Positions 46,927 through 55,382 of a DNA stretch of 64,000 nucleotides are shown here, one piece after another (positions within the stretch are counted from its first letter, which is position 1; each line of letters opens with the position of its first letter). The notes under the pieces are model-generated. The model worked only from the letters and a program-made list of their open reading frames with translations, was not told where the DNA came from and did no database searches. The position numbers and the translations under genes are program-made. The DNA is from Bacillota bacterium (GTDB lineage: Bacteria; Bacillota; Clostridia; Lachnospirales; Cellulosilyticaceae), in the NCBI GenBank assembly GCA_023393125.1, contig JAEWMQ010000030.1:62001-126000 (forward strand), read 5' to 3'.

Positions 46927-47886
46927 ATGTATTATTTAGGAGTGGATTTAGGCGGTACAACTATTAAAGTCGGTTTAGTAGATGAAAATTACCATATCTT
47001 ACACAGTATCAGTGGTCCTACAGGTAGAGAAAGAAGTGCAGAAGAGGTTTTGAAAGATATGGCTATGCTATGCCTTGAAGTTTTAAAAAGACAAGGCATT
47101 ACAGAAAAAGAAATTCATTCAATTGGAATTGGTAGCCCTGGCATAGCTTCACCAGAAGAAGGTGTTATTTTATCTTCTAGTAATCTTAACTTTGATCATG
47201 TCAATGTTAGAAAAGAAATTCAAAAATATATTCAAACAGATGTGTATGTAGAAAATGATGCAAATGCAGCAGCCCTAGGAGAAGTCATTTGTGGAGCTGC
47301 TCAAGGAGAAGAAAATGTAGTAGTAGTAACACTTGGAACAGGTGTGGGTGGTGGACTTGTTTCTAATGGAAAAATCAATAGAGGTAGCTATTTTGGAGCT
47401 GGAGAAATAGGACATCATGTCATCCGTTTTGGCGATGGAGAGACATGTGGTTGTGGTAGAAAGGGTTGTTGGGAACAATATGCTTCTGCAACAGCACTTA
47501 TTCGTCAAGCAAAGGCAGCTGCTAAAGTTCATCCAGAAAGCAAATTAGTAAGCTTAGCAAAAGAAGGCTTGGTTGAAAATATTAATGCTAAAGTTGTATT
47601 TGATGCAGCTCAAGCAGGAGATGAAATAGCAGAGCAAGTACTTGAAACTTATTTCAAATATATTGCATGTGGTGTAACAAATATTATTAATATTTTAGAG
47701 CCAAGCATGATTGTTCTCGGTGGTGGTATGAGTGCACAAAAAGAATACCTTACAAATCCTGTTACCAAATATGTTCAAGAAGAAATGTATGGTGGCTTAA
47801 GCCTTAAAACGAAAATAACAGCAGCAACTTTAGGAAATGATGCAGGGATTATAGGAGCAGCTTTCCTAGGCACAACTTTAGAATAA
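46927..47886 (+). CDS. glcK: ROK family glucokinase
   Basis: A 319-residue ROK kinase that phosphorylates glucose to glucose 6-phosphate with ATP. The phosphate loop is LGVDLGGTTIKVGLVD (~4-19), the sugar-binding catalytic Asp is in ENDANAAALGE (~107-117), GTGVGGGLVSNG follows, and the zinc-binding ROK motif is CGCGRKGC (~177-184) with an upstream GHHVI His. The gene follows hprK in an operon; a terminator closes it. It would feed glucose released by the GH3/GH2 and other hydrolases into glycolysis. Confidence 0.95.
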   Translation: MYYLGVDLGGTTIKVGLVDENYHILHSISGPTGRERSAEEVLKDMAMLCLEVLKRQGITEKEIHSIGIGSPGIASPEEGVILSSSNLNFDHVNVRKEIQKYIQTDVYVENDANAAALGEVICGAAQGEENVVVVTLGTGVGGGLVSNGKINRGSYFGAGEIGHHVIRFGDGETCGCGRKGCWEQYASATALIRQAKAAAKVHPESKLVSLAKEGLVENINAKVVFDAAQAGDEIAEQVLETYFKYIACGVTNIINILEPSMIVLGGGMSAQKEYLTNPVTKYVQEEMYGGLSLKTKITAATLGNDAGIIGAAFLGTTLE

Positions 47887-47893
47887 GTATTTG

Positions 47894-47924
47894 AAAGAGC
47901 TAACATTGTGTTGGCTCTTTTTTT
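47894..47924 (+). terminator. Intrinsic terminator after glcK
   Basis: AAAGAGCTAACA (47894-47905) pairs with TGTTGGCTCTTT (47909-47920), one G-U pair, and a run of T. Confidence 0.92.
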
Positions 47925-47945
47925 ATGGTATTAAAAGACAAATAA

Positions 47946-47954
47946 TGTTATAAT
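47946..47954 (+). promoter_or_regulatory. Extended -10 promoter of the YcxB-like gene
   Basis: TGTTATAAT (47946-47954), a TG-extended perfect -10, with no clear -35; about 32 bases before the GTG start. Confidence 0.5.
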
Positions 47955-47986
47955 AGCACTATTACAAAAGACTGGAGGCAAAATAA

Positions 47987-48520
47987 GTGGAAAAACAACA
48001 AGAAAACAGTTTATCACTCGATGTGAAATTTAAATTTAAAGATGTACTACGCTATAACACATCTGTGGCTAAAAAGAATATAGTTAATGATATTGTACTG
48101 GGGATAGGCGTAGCAGTACTTGTTTTCTTCTTTTATAAAATGTTTACAACAACTGAAAGGTTAGATATCTTTATTTCTAAAAATATTACCTTGTTGTTAG
48201 TACCTATTTTGATTTTTGTACTCATTCCTTGGCGAGTATGGCAAGTTACAGCTTCTCAGATGCAGATGCCAGCTTTTGCATATGGTGTAAAATATGTTTT
48301 TTCAAAGGAACATATTCTTTTAGATATTGGAGAAGCATCTGAAGAAATGTCTTGGGATTTATTTGTGAATATTGTGGAAACAAACCATGACTTTAGATTT
48401 TATGTGAATAAAGTCAGTGCTCAAATTATTCCAAAACACAATATGACACAAGAACAATTAATAACACTTAGACAAATGATTAAAACGGCTACTAAGCCAG
48501 GGGTTTGCCGATTAAAATAA
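47987..48520 (+). CDS. YcxB-like two-helix membrane protein
   Basis: A 177-residue protein starting with GTG at 47987, preceded by TGGAGGC. Two membrane helices (~34-52 and ~67-85) are followed by a cytosolic domain whose pattern SWDLFVNIVETNHDFRFYVN with AQIIPKHNMTQEQLITLRQ matches the YcxB-like C-terminal family. Its function is unknown to me. The next gene, a TIM-barrel protein, starts 16 bases downstream and is probably co-transcribed. Confidence 0.78.
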   Translation: MEKQQENSLSLDVKFKFKDVLRYNTSVAKKNIVNDIVLGIGVAVLVFFFYKMFTTTERLDIFISKNITLLLVPILIFVLIPWRVWQVTASQMQMPAFAYGVKYVFSKEHILLDIGEASEEMSWDLFVNIVETNHDFRFYVNKVSAQIIPKHNMTQEQLITLRQMIKTATKPGVCRLK

Positions 48521-48536
48521 ATGAAAGTGGGCATGT

Positions 48537-49529
48537 ATGAAGAGATTATTTCATTTATCAACCACTTCTAGACAATTAGATTTGTTTGATAAAGATTGGG
48601 AACAAATAAAGGGGTTTATTGAGAAAAATCAGATGGATGGCATTGAAATTGGATTAACTTTAGACTATCCATTAGAACAAATACCGGAGGACATTGTAGA
48701 AGGTGTTCACCTAAGTTTTTATCCAATGTGGCTAGATTTTTGGAAGCAGGATCAAGTAAAGTTACAACAATTATTTGAAGATGATGAAGCTATTAAAGAT
48801 TATTATGGTGGCTTAACTCCGACAGTACTTATTGAGAGCTATAAAAAGCAGTATCAACGTGCTAAAGCGTTAAAGGCTAAATATATGGTTTTTCATGTGA
48901 GTCATGTGCTTCCAGAGGATTCTTTCACTTGGCAATTTGATTATACGGATCAAGAAGTCATGGAAGCTACTTTAGAACTTATTAATGAAGTTTTTAAAGC
49001 AGAGGAAGAAGGACCTATGCTTTTGTTTGAAAACCTATGGTGGCCAGGTCTTACTTATTTAAAACCGGAACTTGCACAGTGGTTTATTGAAAAGGTTCAA
49101 TATAAGAATAAAGGCTATTTAGTAGACGTTTCACATTTAATACTCACTAATCCTAGCATTGGTAATGAAAAACAAGCTTATGAGTATATTAAAGAAGTGA
49201 TTAATAAATTAGGTGAGACTAAAAATTGGATTAAAGCTGTTCACTTAAATAAAGCACTTCCTAAGTTTTATATGGGACGTGATCACGGTTATTTATTAGA
49301 ACAATACCAGAAAGCAAAAGATAAAAAACAGCAATTAATGATCTTAAAAAAGCACATCAAAGCTTTGGATGGACACATACCTTTTGATCATCCAGTAGCA
49401 GCAGATATTTTAAAACTAATTGAACCTATGTACTGTGTTTATGAGACAGCACCTAGTACACGTTATGAATTAGCTTATTTTATTAAATGCCAAAATGAAG
49501 CCTTAAAAAGTAATTTAGATAAAGAGTAA
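48537..49529 (+). CDS. Sugar-phosphate isomerase/epimerase-like TIM barrel protein
   Basis: A 330-residue protein with the AP-endonuclease-2/xylose-isomerase-like barrel. Likely metal or substrate residues sit at strand ends: DGIEIGLTL (~34-42), GVHLSFYP (~56-63), MVFHVSHV (~117-124), LLFENLWWPG (~162-171), GYLVDVSHL (~191-199) and WIKAVHLNKA. No pathway partner is adjacent, so the substrate is unknown. The ribosome site is weak (GTGGG). It shares an operon with the YcxB-like gene and ends with a perfect 20-base terminator. Confidence 0.78.
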   Translation: MKRLFHLSTTSRQLDLFDKDWEQIKGFIEKNQMDGIEIGLTLDYPLEQIPEDIVEGVHLSFYPMWLDFWKQDQVKLQQLFEDDEAIKDYYGGLTPTVLIESYKKQYQRAKALKAKYMVFHVSHVLPEDSFTWQFDYTDQEVMEATLELINEVFKAEEEGPMLLFENLWWPGLTYLKPELAQWFIEKVQYKNKGYLVDVSHLILTNPSIGNEKQAYEYIKEVINKLGETKNWIKAVHLNKALPKFYMGRDHGYLLEQYQKAKDKKQQLMILKKHIKALDGHIPFDHPVAADILKLIEPMYCVYETAPSTRYELAYFIKCQNEALKSNLDKE

Positions 49530-49578
49530 TAGTAAAGGGACTATTGGAAAATAGTCCCTTTACTATTACTTATTTTTT
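49526..49578 (+). terminator. Strong intrinsic terminator after the TIM-barrel gene
   Basis: A perfect 20-base stem, 49526-49545 with 49550-49569, loop GGAA, then TTATTTTTTT. The left arm overlaps the stop codon. Confidence 0.95.
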
Positions 49579-49619
49579 TGCAAAATATAGGGTTTTATAG
49601 AATGATTGGCGAAGAAAAC

Positions 49620-49648
49620 TTGACAAGAAACGAAATCTTTTTTATAAT
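49620..49648 (+). promoter_or_regulatory. Perfect-consensus sigma-A promoter of the NlpC/P60 gene
   Basis: TTGACA (49620-49625), exactly 17 bases, TATAAT (49643-49648). Both hexamers are perfect. The leader to the ATG is about 80 bases, so the gene should be highly transcribed. Confidence 0.85.
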
Positions 49649-49736
49649 ACTTTTGTAACAATTAGTTAATAAAATGCGAAATAAGATAAAGTTATCGTTA
49701 ATATAGTCGAAGTTGGTCAAACAAGGAGGATTAAGC

Positions 49737-50765
49737 ATGAGATTAAAAAAGGTAGTATTTAGTACACTATTTGGCGTTGCAGCAGTAATGGTACCTAGTT
49801 TAGCTTATGGGCAAGCTTATGGAACAGTAGCAACACAAACACTTAATGTAAGATCAGGTGCTAAATTAGAAGCAAGTATAGTAAAACAAATAGGACTTGG
49901 TGAACCAGTTGAGATTGTATGTGAGCAAGGTGATTGGTTAAAATTGATTTTAGAAGATGATTCAAGAGCTTTTGTTAAAGCTGAATATATAAATGTACAT
50001 AGAGTACTAGCGGTAGTTAATGTAAATGGTGGTTTAAATGTAAGAGATTATCCTTCTACAGAAAATGGAAAAGTTATTGGTAGCTTTTCAAATGGAGATG
50101 AGATTTCTGTACACTATAGTGTAGGAGATTGGTATAAAGTAAGTCAAGAAGGCTTTGAAGGTTATGTAAGTAAAGAATATGTTAAAAATAGTACGGAAGT
50201 AGACTTCTTAAGCTATTTACCAAATAAACGTTTAACAGAAATTGAACGTATGACAGTAACACAAGAAGAAGCACAAGCTGTTATGGTAGAAACAAGCAGT
50301 ACTAATGCTAATAGTGGAAGTACTTCAAATAATAGTGAATCTTCAAGTAATACATCAACTAGTTCAAGTAATCAAAATGATACAAATTCAGGTTCAACTA
50401 CTGGTGATGCAGTTGTAGCATATGCAAAACAATTCTTAGGGAATCCATATGTATATGGTGGTAATAGCTTAACGAATGGAGTAGACTGTTCAGGATTTAC
50501 TTCTCAAATTATGAAACACTTTGGCATTAGCTTAAATAGAAGTTCAAGTGCGCAGTATGCAAACAATGGTTACTATGTAAGCAGTGACTCATTACAAAAA
50601 GGAGACTTAGTATTCTACGGTTATAATGGACATGTATCACACGTTGCCATTTATATTGGTGGTGGACAAGTAATCCATGCTAATGATGAAAGAACAGGTA
50701 TTTGTATTAGTAATGTATTTCCAAGTGGTGGAAAACCATATATTGGAGCAAAACGCGTATTATAA
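49737..50765 (+). CDS. Secreted cell-wall hydrolase: two SH3b domains plus NlpC/P60
   Basis: A 342-residue exported peptidoglycan endopeptidase. Signal peptide 1-25 (cleavage near AYGQA), SH3b domain one (~28-88, TLNVRSGAKLEASIVKQI), SH3b two (~93-153, GGLNVRDYPSTENGKVIGSF), a Ser/Thr/Asn-rich linker (~178-222), and a C-terminal NlpC/P60 domain (~225-342). The catalytic Cys is in GVDCSGFTSQI, the His in HVSHVAIYIG, and the third polar residue in VIHANDE. The family cuts the gamma-D-Glu-diamino acid bond in wall peptides. ATG 49737 is preceded by AAGGAGGA; the in-frame ATG at 49713 is not. A perfect-consensus promoter lies upstream. Confidence 0.95.
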   Translation: MRLKKVVFSTLFGVAAVMVPSLAYGQAYGTVATQTLNVRSGAKLEASIVKQIGLGEPVEIVCEQGDWLKLILEDDSRAFVKAEYINVHRVLAVVNVNGGLNVRDYPSTENGKVIGSFSNGDEISVHYSVGDWYKVSQEGFEGYVSKEYVKNSTEVDFLSYLPNKRLTEIERMTVTQEEAQAVMVETSSTNANSGSTSNNSESSSNTSTSSSNQNDTNSGSTTGDAVVAYAKQFLGNPYVYGGNSLTNGVDCSGFTSQIMKHFGISLNRSSSAQYANNGYYVSSDSLQKGDLVFYGYNGHVSHVAIYIGGGQVIHANDERTGICISNVFPSGGKPYIGAKRVL

Positions 50766-50826
50766 TCATAGACTAACATTTAAAAGAGTTAAAAATTATA
50801 TCAAAATAAAATTGCAGATATAGTAA

Positions 50827-50866
50827 AAAAGCTAGGGTGTTGTCATTTGGTACCGCTTTAGCTTTT
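50827..50866 (+). terminator. Probable terminator after the NlpC/P60 gene
   Basis: AAAAGCTA (50827-50834) pairs with TAGCTTTT (50859-50866) with some inner pairing (GG/CC), then an AT-rich stretch. Confidence 0.68.
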
Positions 50867-50960
50867 ATATTTTTATATCAATAATAAATTAATTTTCATG
50901 ATAAATAATATATTTTATTAAAAAATCTGTTAGACTAAGAAATTTTTAGGAATAATAAAA

Positions 50961-51030
50961 AGAGAGCATATTTAACAATCTTTCTGTAAGTATTGAATTA
51001 TACTTAGGATTGCTTAAAAATGCTCTTTTA
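50961..51030 (-). terminator. Long imperfect hairpin, terminator for the HxlR gene and possibly bidirectional
   Basis: The 340-base gap 50766-51105 holds this and the preceding terminator. AGAGCAT (50963-50969) pairs with ATGCTCT (51020-51026), continuing with TTTAA/TTAAA, CAATC/GATTG and TAAGTAT/ATACTTA around a small loop. On the minus strand it ends in a T run, so it suits the HxlR gene; T residues also follow on the plus strand. Confidence 0.6.
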
Positions 51031-51105
51031 TTATGTAATTATTTTCTAGATCCCAGCATGTATTGTAGGGTCTTTTATTTTAATGATTTTACTGTAACTG
51101 AAAAT

Positions 51106-51477
51106 CTATGGCTTATCAATACTATTTGAATACATAACTCCATAGTCGTACATAGATTCAAGAAGAGGAAGCATTTGCTTTCCGATATCAGTTAAGCTAT
51201 ATTCTACTTTTGGAGGAACTACAGGATAAACTGTTCTTAAAATAAGCTGGTCTTCTTCTAATGCTCTTAATTGATTAGTGAGCATCCGCTGAGTCACATC
51301 AGGTAACTTTCTTCTTAAGTCACTAAATCTAAGTGCACCATTGCTTAAGTACCAAAGTATGAGAATTTTCCACTTTCCGGAGATGATTTTATGGAAAGTT
51401 GTAATAGGACAAGTTTCATATTTGGCACAACGGGTTTGCATATGACATTCTTCATGAAATAAGGGAATTTTGGCCAT
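51106..51477 (-). CDS. HxlR family winged-helix regulator
   Basis: A 123-residue DNA-binding regulator on the minus strand. The HxlR core is KWKILILWYLSNGALRFSDL (~36-55), PDVTQRMLTNQLRALEEDQL (~59-78) and VEYSLTDIGKQMLPLLESM. Three Cys (11, 17, 23) lie before the helix-turn-helix; HxlR proteins such as YodB sense quinones or diamide through N-terminal Cys. It is divergent from an azoreductase gene and separated by an inverted-repeat operator candidate, a layout typical of self-regulation plus control of the neighbour. Cys-based sensing is inferred. Confidence 0.93.
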   Translation of the reverse strand: MAKIPLFHEECHMQTRCAKYETCPITTFHKIISGKWKILILWYLSNGALRFSDLRRKLPDVTQRMLTNQLRALEEDQLILRTVYPVVPPKVEYSLTDIGKQMLPLLESMYDYGVMYSNSIDKP

Positions 51478-51526
51478 TTTATTTAACTCCTTTGCTGATG
51501 TATAGTAAATGTTTTTTACATTATTA

Positions 51527-51551
51527 TACTATTATTTTAGTTTTAATAGTA
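51527..51551. promoter_or_regulatory. Operator-like dyad between the HxlR and azoR genes
   Basis: TACTATTA (51527-51534) and TAATAGTA (51544-51551) form a perfect 8-base dyad with a 9-base spacer, in the divergent gap. A flanking TATAGTA (around 51501) and ATACTAT (51561-51567) may be a second weaker dyad. Confidence 0.6.
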
Positions 51552-51585
51552 TCATTTTATATACTATGTGAAAAAAAAGTGCCTA

Positions 51586-51614
51586 CTTACATAAATAGAT
51601 ATATAGTGTATGAT
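51586..51614 (+). promoter_or_regulatory. Candidate azoR promoter
   Basis: CTTACA (51586-51591), a 17-base spacer and TATGAT (51609-51614), just downstream of the dyad. Confidence 0.42.
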
Positions 51615-51699
51615 AGGAAGAGAAGATGTAAACAATATGAATTTGTAAATCCATAAATGTTACTATAAAATATTATAAGACTGAAGAGGAAGACTTAAA

Positions 51700-52305
51700 A
51701 TGAGTAAAGTATTATATATCAAAGCAAATATCAAACCAGAAGGTCAATCAAAAACTTATCAAATTTCTGATAGTTTTATTAATGAATATAGAAAAAATAA
51801 TCCACAAGATGAAATTATTACATTAGATTTATATAAAGAAGACATTGACTTCTTAAAAGGGGAAGATTTAGGAGCAGTATTTGGACCTAAAACAGAAGAA
51901 AGTAAAAATCACCCTATTTTAAAATATGCATATCAATTTGTAGAAGCAGATAAATATGTGATTGCTGCACCAATGTGGAACTTAAGCATTCCAGCTATTT
52001 TAAAAGCTTATATAGATTATGTAAGTGTAACAGGAATTACTTTCAAATATACAGCAGAAGGGCCAGTTGGGCTCTGTACAGGGAAAAAAGCCGTATTTGT
52101 TACTTCTAGAGGTGGAGAATATTCAAATGGCGTTGGAGCACAATTTGAAATGGGAGAAAGATATATAAGAACTATTTTTACTTTCTTTGGTATAACAGAT
52201 GTTCAAAGCATTACAGCGGAAAATGTAGATGTAATGGGAATAGACATAGATGTAATTTTAGATGAAGCTGTCAATAAAGCAAGAGAAATAGCGAAACAAT
52301 TCTAA
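51700..52305 (+). CDS. azoR: FMN-dependent NADH-azoreductase
   Basis: A 201-residue flavodoxin-fold quinone and azo reductase. The FMN-binding N-terminus is KVLYIKANIKPEGQSKTYQI, the loop YVIAAPMWNLSIPAILKAYIDYV (~86-108) is the best family signature, and TSRGGEYSNGVG (~133-144) contacts flavin. The family reduces quinones to hydroquinones with NADH, protecting against electrophile stress. It is divergent from the HxlR regulator. GAGAGGAAG-like GAAGAGGAAG precedes the ATG. Confidence 0.95.
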   Translation: MSKVLYIKANIKPEGQSKTYQISDSFINEYRKNNPQDEIITLDLYKEDIDFLKGEDLGAVFGPKTEESKNHPILKYAYQFVEADKYVIAAPMWNLSIPAILKAYIDYVSVTGITFKYTAEGPVGLCTGKKAVFVTSRGGEYSNGVGAQFEMGERYIRTIFTFFGITDVQSITAENVDVMGIDIDVILDEAVNKAREIAKQF

Positions 52306-52392
52306 TAGATTCCCCCAAAGTATTTAATGATATTTTGGGGGAATTAAATTTTAGATAAAAATTAAGAATAAGCAGAGAGAGGAGTTACAGTT

Positions 52393-54975
52393 ATGATTAA
52401 TGAAGAACCTAAAATTGTTGTAACAGGAGATATATGCGTTAATTCATTGCAGTGGAGTAGTAGAAGTGGAGGAGATAATCTATTTAATTATAATGCTTAT
52501 CCGAGAATTCATAAGAGGTTTGTAGGGGGAGGCGCTTTATTATTGGCTAAGCTTATAAGCATGGCAAGTGGAATCAAGATCATTGCGCCAGATACTGAAA
52601 ATGTTACTTCATGTTTACCAGATGATGTATTAGTTTCGATTGGCGAATTGGGAGAATTTCCATTAAGTGACAAACAAAATCAGAAAGTCTATAGGATAGA
52701 TAAATTCATAGGATATACCATAGAGGAAAAAGAACAGCAAGCTAGATGGTTTCCACTTATGAATGATAGGGAAGATGCAGATATAGTTGTACTTGATGAT
52801 GATAACAATGGGTTTAATACCGATGAGACAAGATGGCCATTAGCGGTGAAGTCAACAAAGGAAAAACCCATAATACTTTATAAAACTAATAAGATAGATT
52901 TTTCTAACAACCTATGGCGGCATATAGAGAAACATCATCTCAAAAATACTATAGTCATTATAAGTGCTGACGATCTGAGAGCTAAAGGGGTCAATATTAG
53001 TAAAGGACTTTCATGGGAAAGAACAGGTTTGGATTTTGTCTGGCAGATGAAGAATAATTCCAAGCTAAAACACCTTTCAAAATGTAGACATTTAATCATA
53101 CCGTTTGGTTTAGAAGGAGCAATATATTATCATAATGATTTAAGGCCAGCTTCAAAATTATACTTTTTGACCAATGAGTTTGAGGGGGGATTCATTAAAG
53201 AAAATACTGGAAAAATGTATGGACTGACCTCTTGTTTTGTAGCGGGACTAACTAAAGTCATTAGTGAGGGAATGAGGCAAGAAGAATTAACTGAACTCAT
53301 TGACGAGGGAATTAGACAGGGAATGATTGCAGCTCAGAAATATTTTATGAATGGTTTTGGAAGTGACTTAGAAAAATGGAGTTTTCCGGATCAATCATTG
53401 TTTGATAGTAATAAAAGCACCGTTTATTTAGAAGAGCATATTCAAGATGTACAAATAAAAAATACCAATAATGCTAAGTGTAAAGGATGCTGGTATATTA
53501 TTAAAGACAAAAGCTCTACTAATTTAGAACAAATTGCTTATGATATTGTAAAAAAAGGTGAGGAGAGTGCTTTAAAATATATTCCTATAGCACAATTTAG
53601 AAATTTAAAAACAGTGGATAGGACAGAAATCGAAGCCTATAGAAGTATTAAAAATCTTATTGCTGAATATATTTCTACCACTAATACCGTTAGACCGTTA
53701 TCTATTGCGGTTTTTGGAACACCAGGATCGGGAAAATCTTTCGGGGTAACAGAAGTGGCAGCAAGTATTGCTCCAGAATTAATAGAAAAGTTAGATTTTA
53801 ACTTATCACAATTTCAAAGTATGGATGACTTAATTGCAGCTTTTCATAAAACAAGAGATATCTCGTTAAATGGAAAAATCCCACTTGTATTTTGGGATGA
53901 ATTTGATTCGACATTTGGAGAGAAGCTGGGATGGTTAAAATACTTTTTAGCCCCTATGCAGGATGGGGTATTTCGTGAAGGAGATTCAATGCATCCTTTA
54001 GGCAAAGCCATTTTTGTTTTTGCTGGAGGCACCTCAAGCACTTATGAAGCCTTCTGCGGAGAGAAGATAGAAGACGAGGAAAAATATGAGATGTTTCTTG
54101 AGAATTTCCAGAATGCCAAGGGACCTGACTTTATTAGTCGTTTAAGAGGGTATGTCAATATTCTAGGGCCTAATCAAACAGATAAAACTTGGGATCAGTT
54201 ATTTATTTTAAGAAGAGCTATGTTACTTCGTTCATTATTAGTAAGAAAAGTGCCTTATCTTATTAATGAGAAAGGCGAAGCTCAAGTAGATGTCAGAGTC
54301 ATTAGAGCTTTATTAAAAGTACCTAAGTATAAGCATGAAACACGTTCTATGGAAGCAATACTAGAGATGAGTATGTTGGCTGGAGCAAAAAAATGGGAAC
54401 AATCACACTTACCCTCAAAAAGTCAGTTAAAATTACATGTTGATGAAGAACAGTTTTACCATTATATGATGATGGAAGAATTTTTTAGTGAGAAAGTCAA
54501 TTTTTTATCAAATAATCTTTTAAATAAGCTTAAAATGATTTATTCAAAAGATAGAGAAGAAATGGATAATGATAGTAAGGATTATTTAGATATTTATGTA
54601 AAAGAATGGATAAATGAACAGGCGAAAAACATTCCTGAAATACTAAGTAAAGTTCATTATGAACTTTTCTCAACAGGAGAAGTAGCTGAGATGGTTAATT
54701 TTACTCAAGATGAATTAATTACTTTAGCTCAGTATCAGCATAAATTATGGGTAAAGAGCAGAAAAAAAGATGGCTGGAAGTATGGGGAAACAGACAATCT
54801 AAAAGAAATGATAAGTCCATTTATTACAAGTTGGGCTAATTTAAGTGAAGAACGAAAAGAAATAATCTTTAACTATATCAGGTTATGGCCAGAAGCATTA
54901 GCTCATAGTAAATTTAAAATAGGAAAATTAAATTTTTTATGTTACTGTGAGACCCAGGCATATACTCAAAATTAA
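52393..54975 (+). CDS. PfkB-like / AAA+ ATPase / RyR-domain fusion protein
   Basis: An 860-residue cytosolic protein with three parts. (1) Residues ~6-340 follow the ribokinase/PfkB order: IVVTGDICVN, GGGALLLAKL (46-55), DIVVLDDDNNGF (130-141), HLIIPFGLEGA (233-243) and YGLTSCFVAGL (276-286). The last is the G-A-G-D-A-F motif with its catalytic Asp replaced by Ser280, so kinase activity is doubtful. (2) Residues ~410-640 are an AAA+ ATPase: Walker A GTPGSGKS (442-449), Walker B LVFWDEFD (498-505), sensor 1 VFAGGTS, Arg-finger candidate in ISRLRG. (3) Residues ~776-845 match a ryanodine-receptor repeat: HKLWVKSRKKDGWKYGETDN then the SPFITSWANLSEERKE block. It stands alone with its own GAGAGGAG site. 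Function unknown; a ligand-sensing NTPase is a guess. Confidence 0.82.
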   Translation: MINEEPKIVVTGDICVNSLQWSSRSGGDNLFNYNAYPRIHKRFVGGGALLLAKLISMASGIKIIAPDTENVTSCLPDDVLVSIGELGEFPLSDKQNQKVYRIDKFIGYTIEEKEQQARWFPLMNDREDADIVVLDDDNNGFNTDETRWPLAVKSTKEKPIILYKTNKIDFSNNLWRHIEKHHLKNTIVIISADDLRAKGVNISKGLSWERTGLDFVWQMKNNSKLKHLSKCRHLIIPFGLEGAIYYHNDLRPASKLYFLTNEFEGGFIKENTGKMYGLTSCFVAGLTKVISEGMRQEELTELIDEGIRQGMIAAQKYFMNGFGSDLEKWSFPDQSLFDSNKSTVYLEEHIQDVQIKNTNNAKCKGCWYIIKDKSSTNLEQIAYDIVKKGEESALKYIPIAQFRNLKTVDRTEIEAYRSIKNLIAEYISTTNTVRPLSIAVFGTPGSGKSFGVTEVAASIAPELIEKLDFNLSQFQSMDDLIAAFHKTRDISLNGKIPLVFWDEFDSTFGEKLGWLKYFLAPMQDGVFREGDSMHPLGKAIFVFAGGTSSTYEAFCGEKIEDEEKYEMFLENFQNAKGPDFISRLRGYVNILGPNQTDKTWDQLFILRRAMLLRSLLVRKVPYLINEKGEAQVDVRVIRALLKVPKYKHETRSMEAILEMSMLAGAKKWEQSHLPSKSQLKLHVDEEQFYHYMMMEEFFSEKVNFLSNNLLNKLKMIYSKDREEMDNDSKDYLDIYVKEWINEQAKNIPEILSKVHYELFSTGEVAEMVNFTQDELITLAQYQHKLWVKSRKKDGWKYGETDNLKEMISPFITSWANLSEERKEIIFNYIRLWPEALAHSKFKIGKLNFLCYCETQAYTQN

Positions 54976-55074
54976 AAACACTAAAATAATAGGCTTCTTT
55001 TTATAGGTGGTGTAAGTAGGCTATTAGTGAATAAGACACACGATTCAAATTAGTATCTTCTATTGTTAGTTGTA

Positions 55075-55130
55075 AATATACCAAAAAGTCTCAATGTATA
55101 TCAATATACATTGAGACTTTTTGGTATATT
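55075..55130 (+). terminator. 56-base palindromic hairpin after the RyR fusion gene
   Basis: A perfect 27-base stem, 55075-55101 with 55104-55130, and a 2-base loop, holding AAAAA and TTTTT in its arms. Probably a bidirectional terminator. The 407-base gap 54976-55382 otherwise holds a weak hairpin (55212-55221 with 55237-55250) and AT-rich sequence without an ORF. Confidence 0.65.
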
Positions 55131-55382
55131 TATTAAATGGTTTTTATTTATAACTTTATTATTTTCTCAATATAAGTGAATAATGTAAAATAAAGTGCTT
55201 GTAATTTGTTAATGCTCACAGTTTTATTGTTTAAACCTGTGGATGAGCATACTAAAAACGTAGACATTCAAGTTGAAGTTTGATAAAATTATCTAAAAAT
55301 AAAAAATAGTAAGCACAATGTTCTGTTTCGACTATTTGATTATAGGAAAAGTATGATATTTTATTTATGAAGGAGATTAGAG

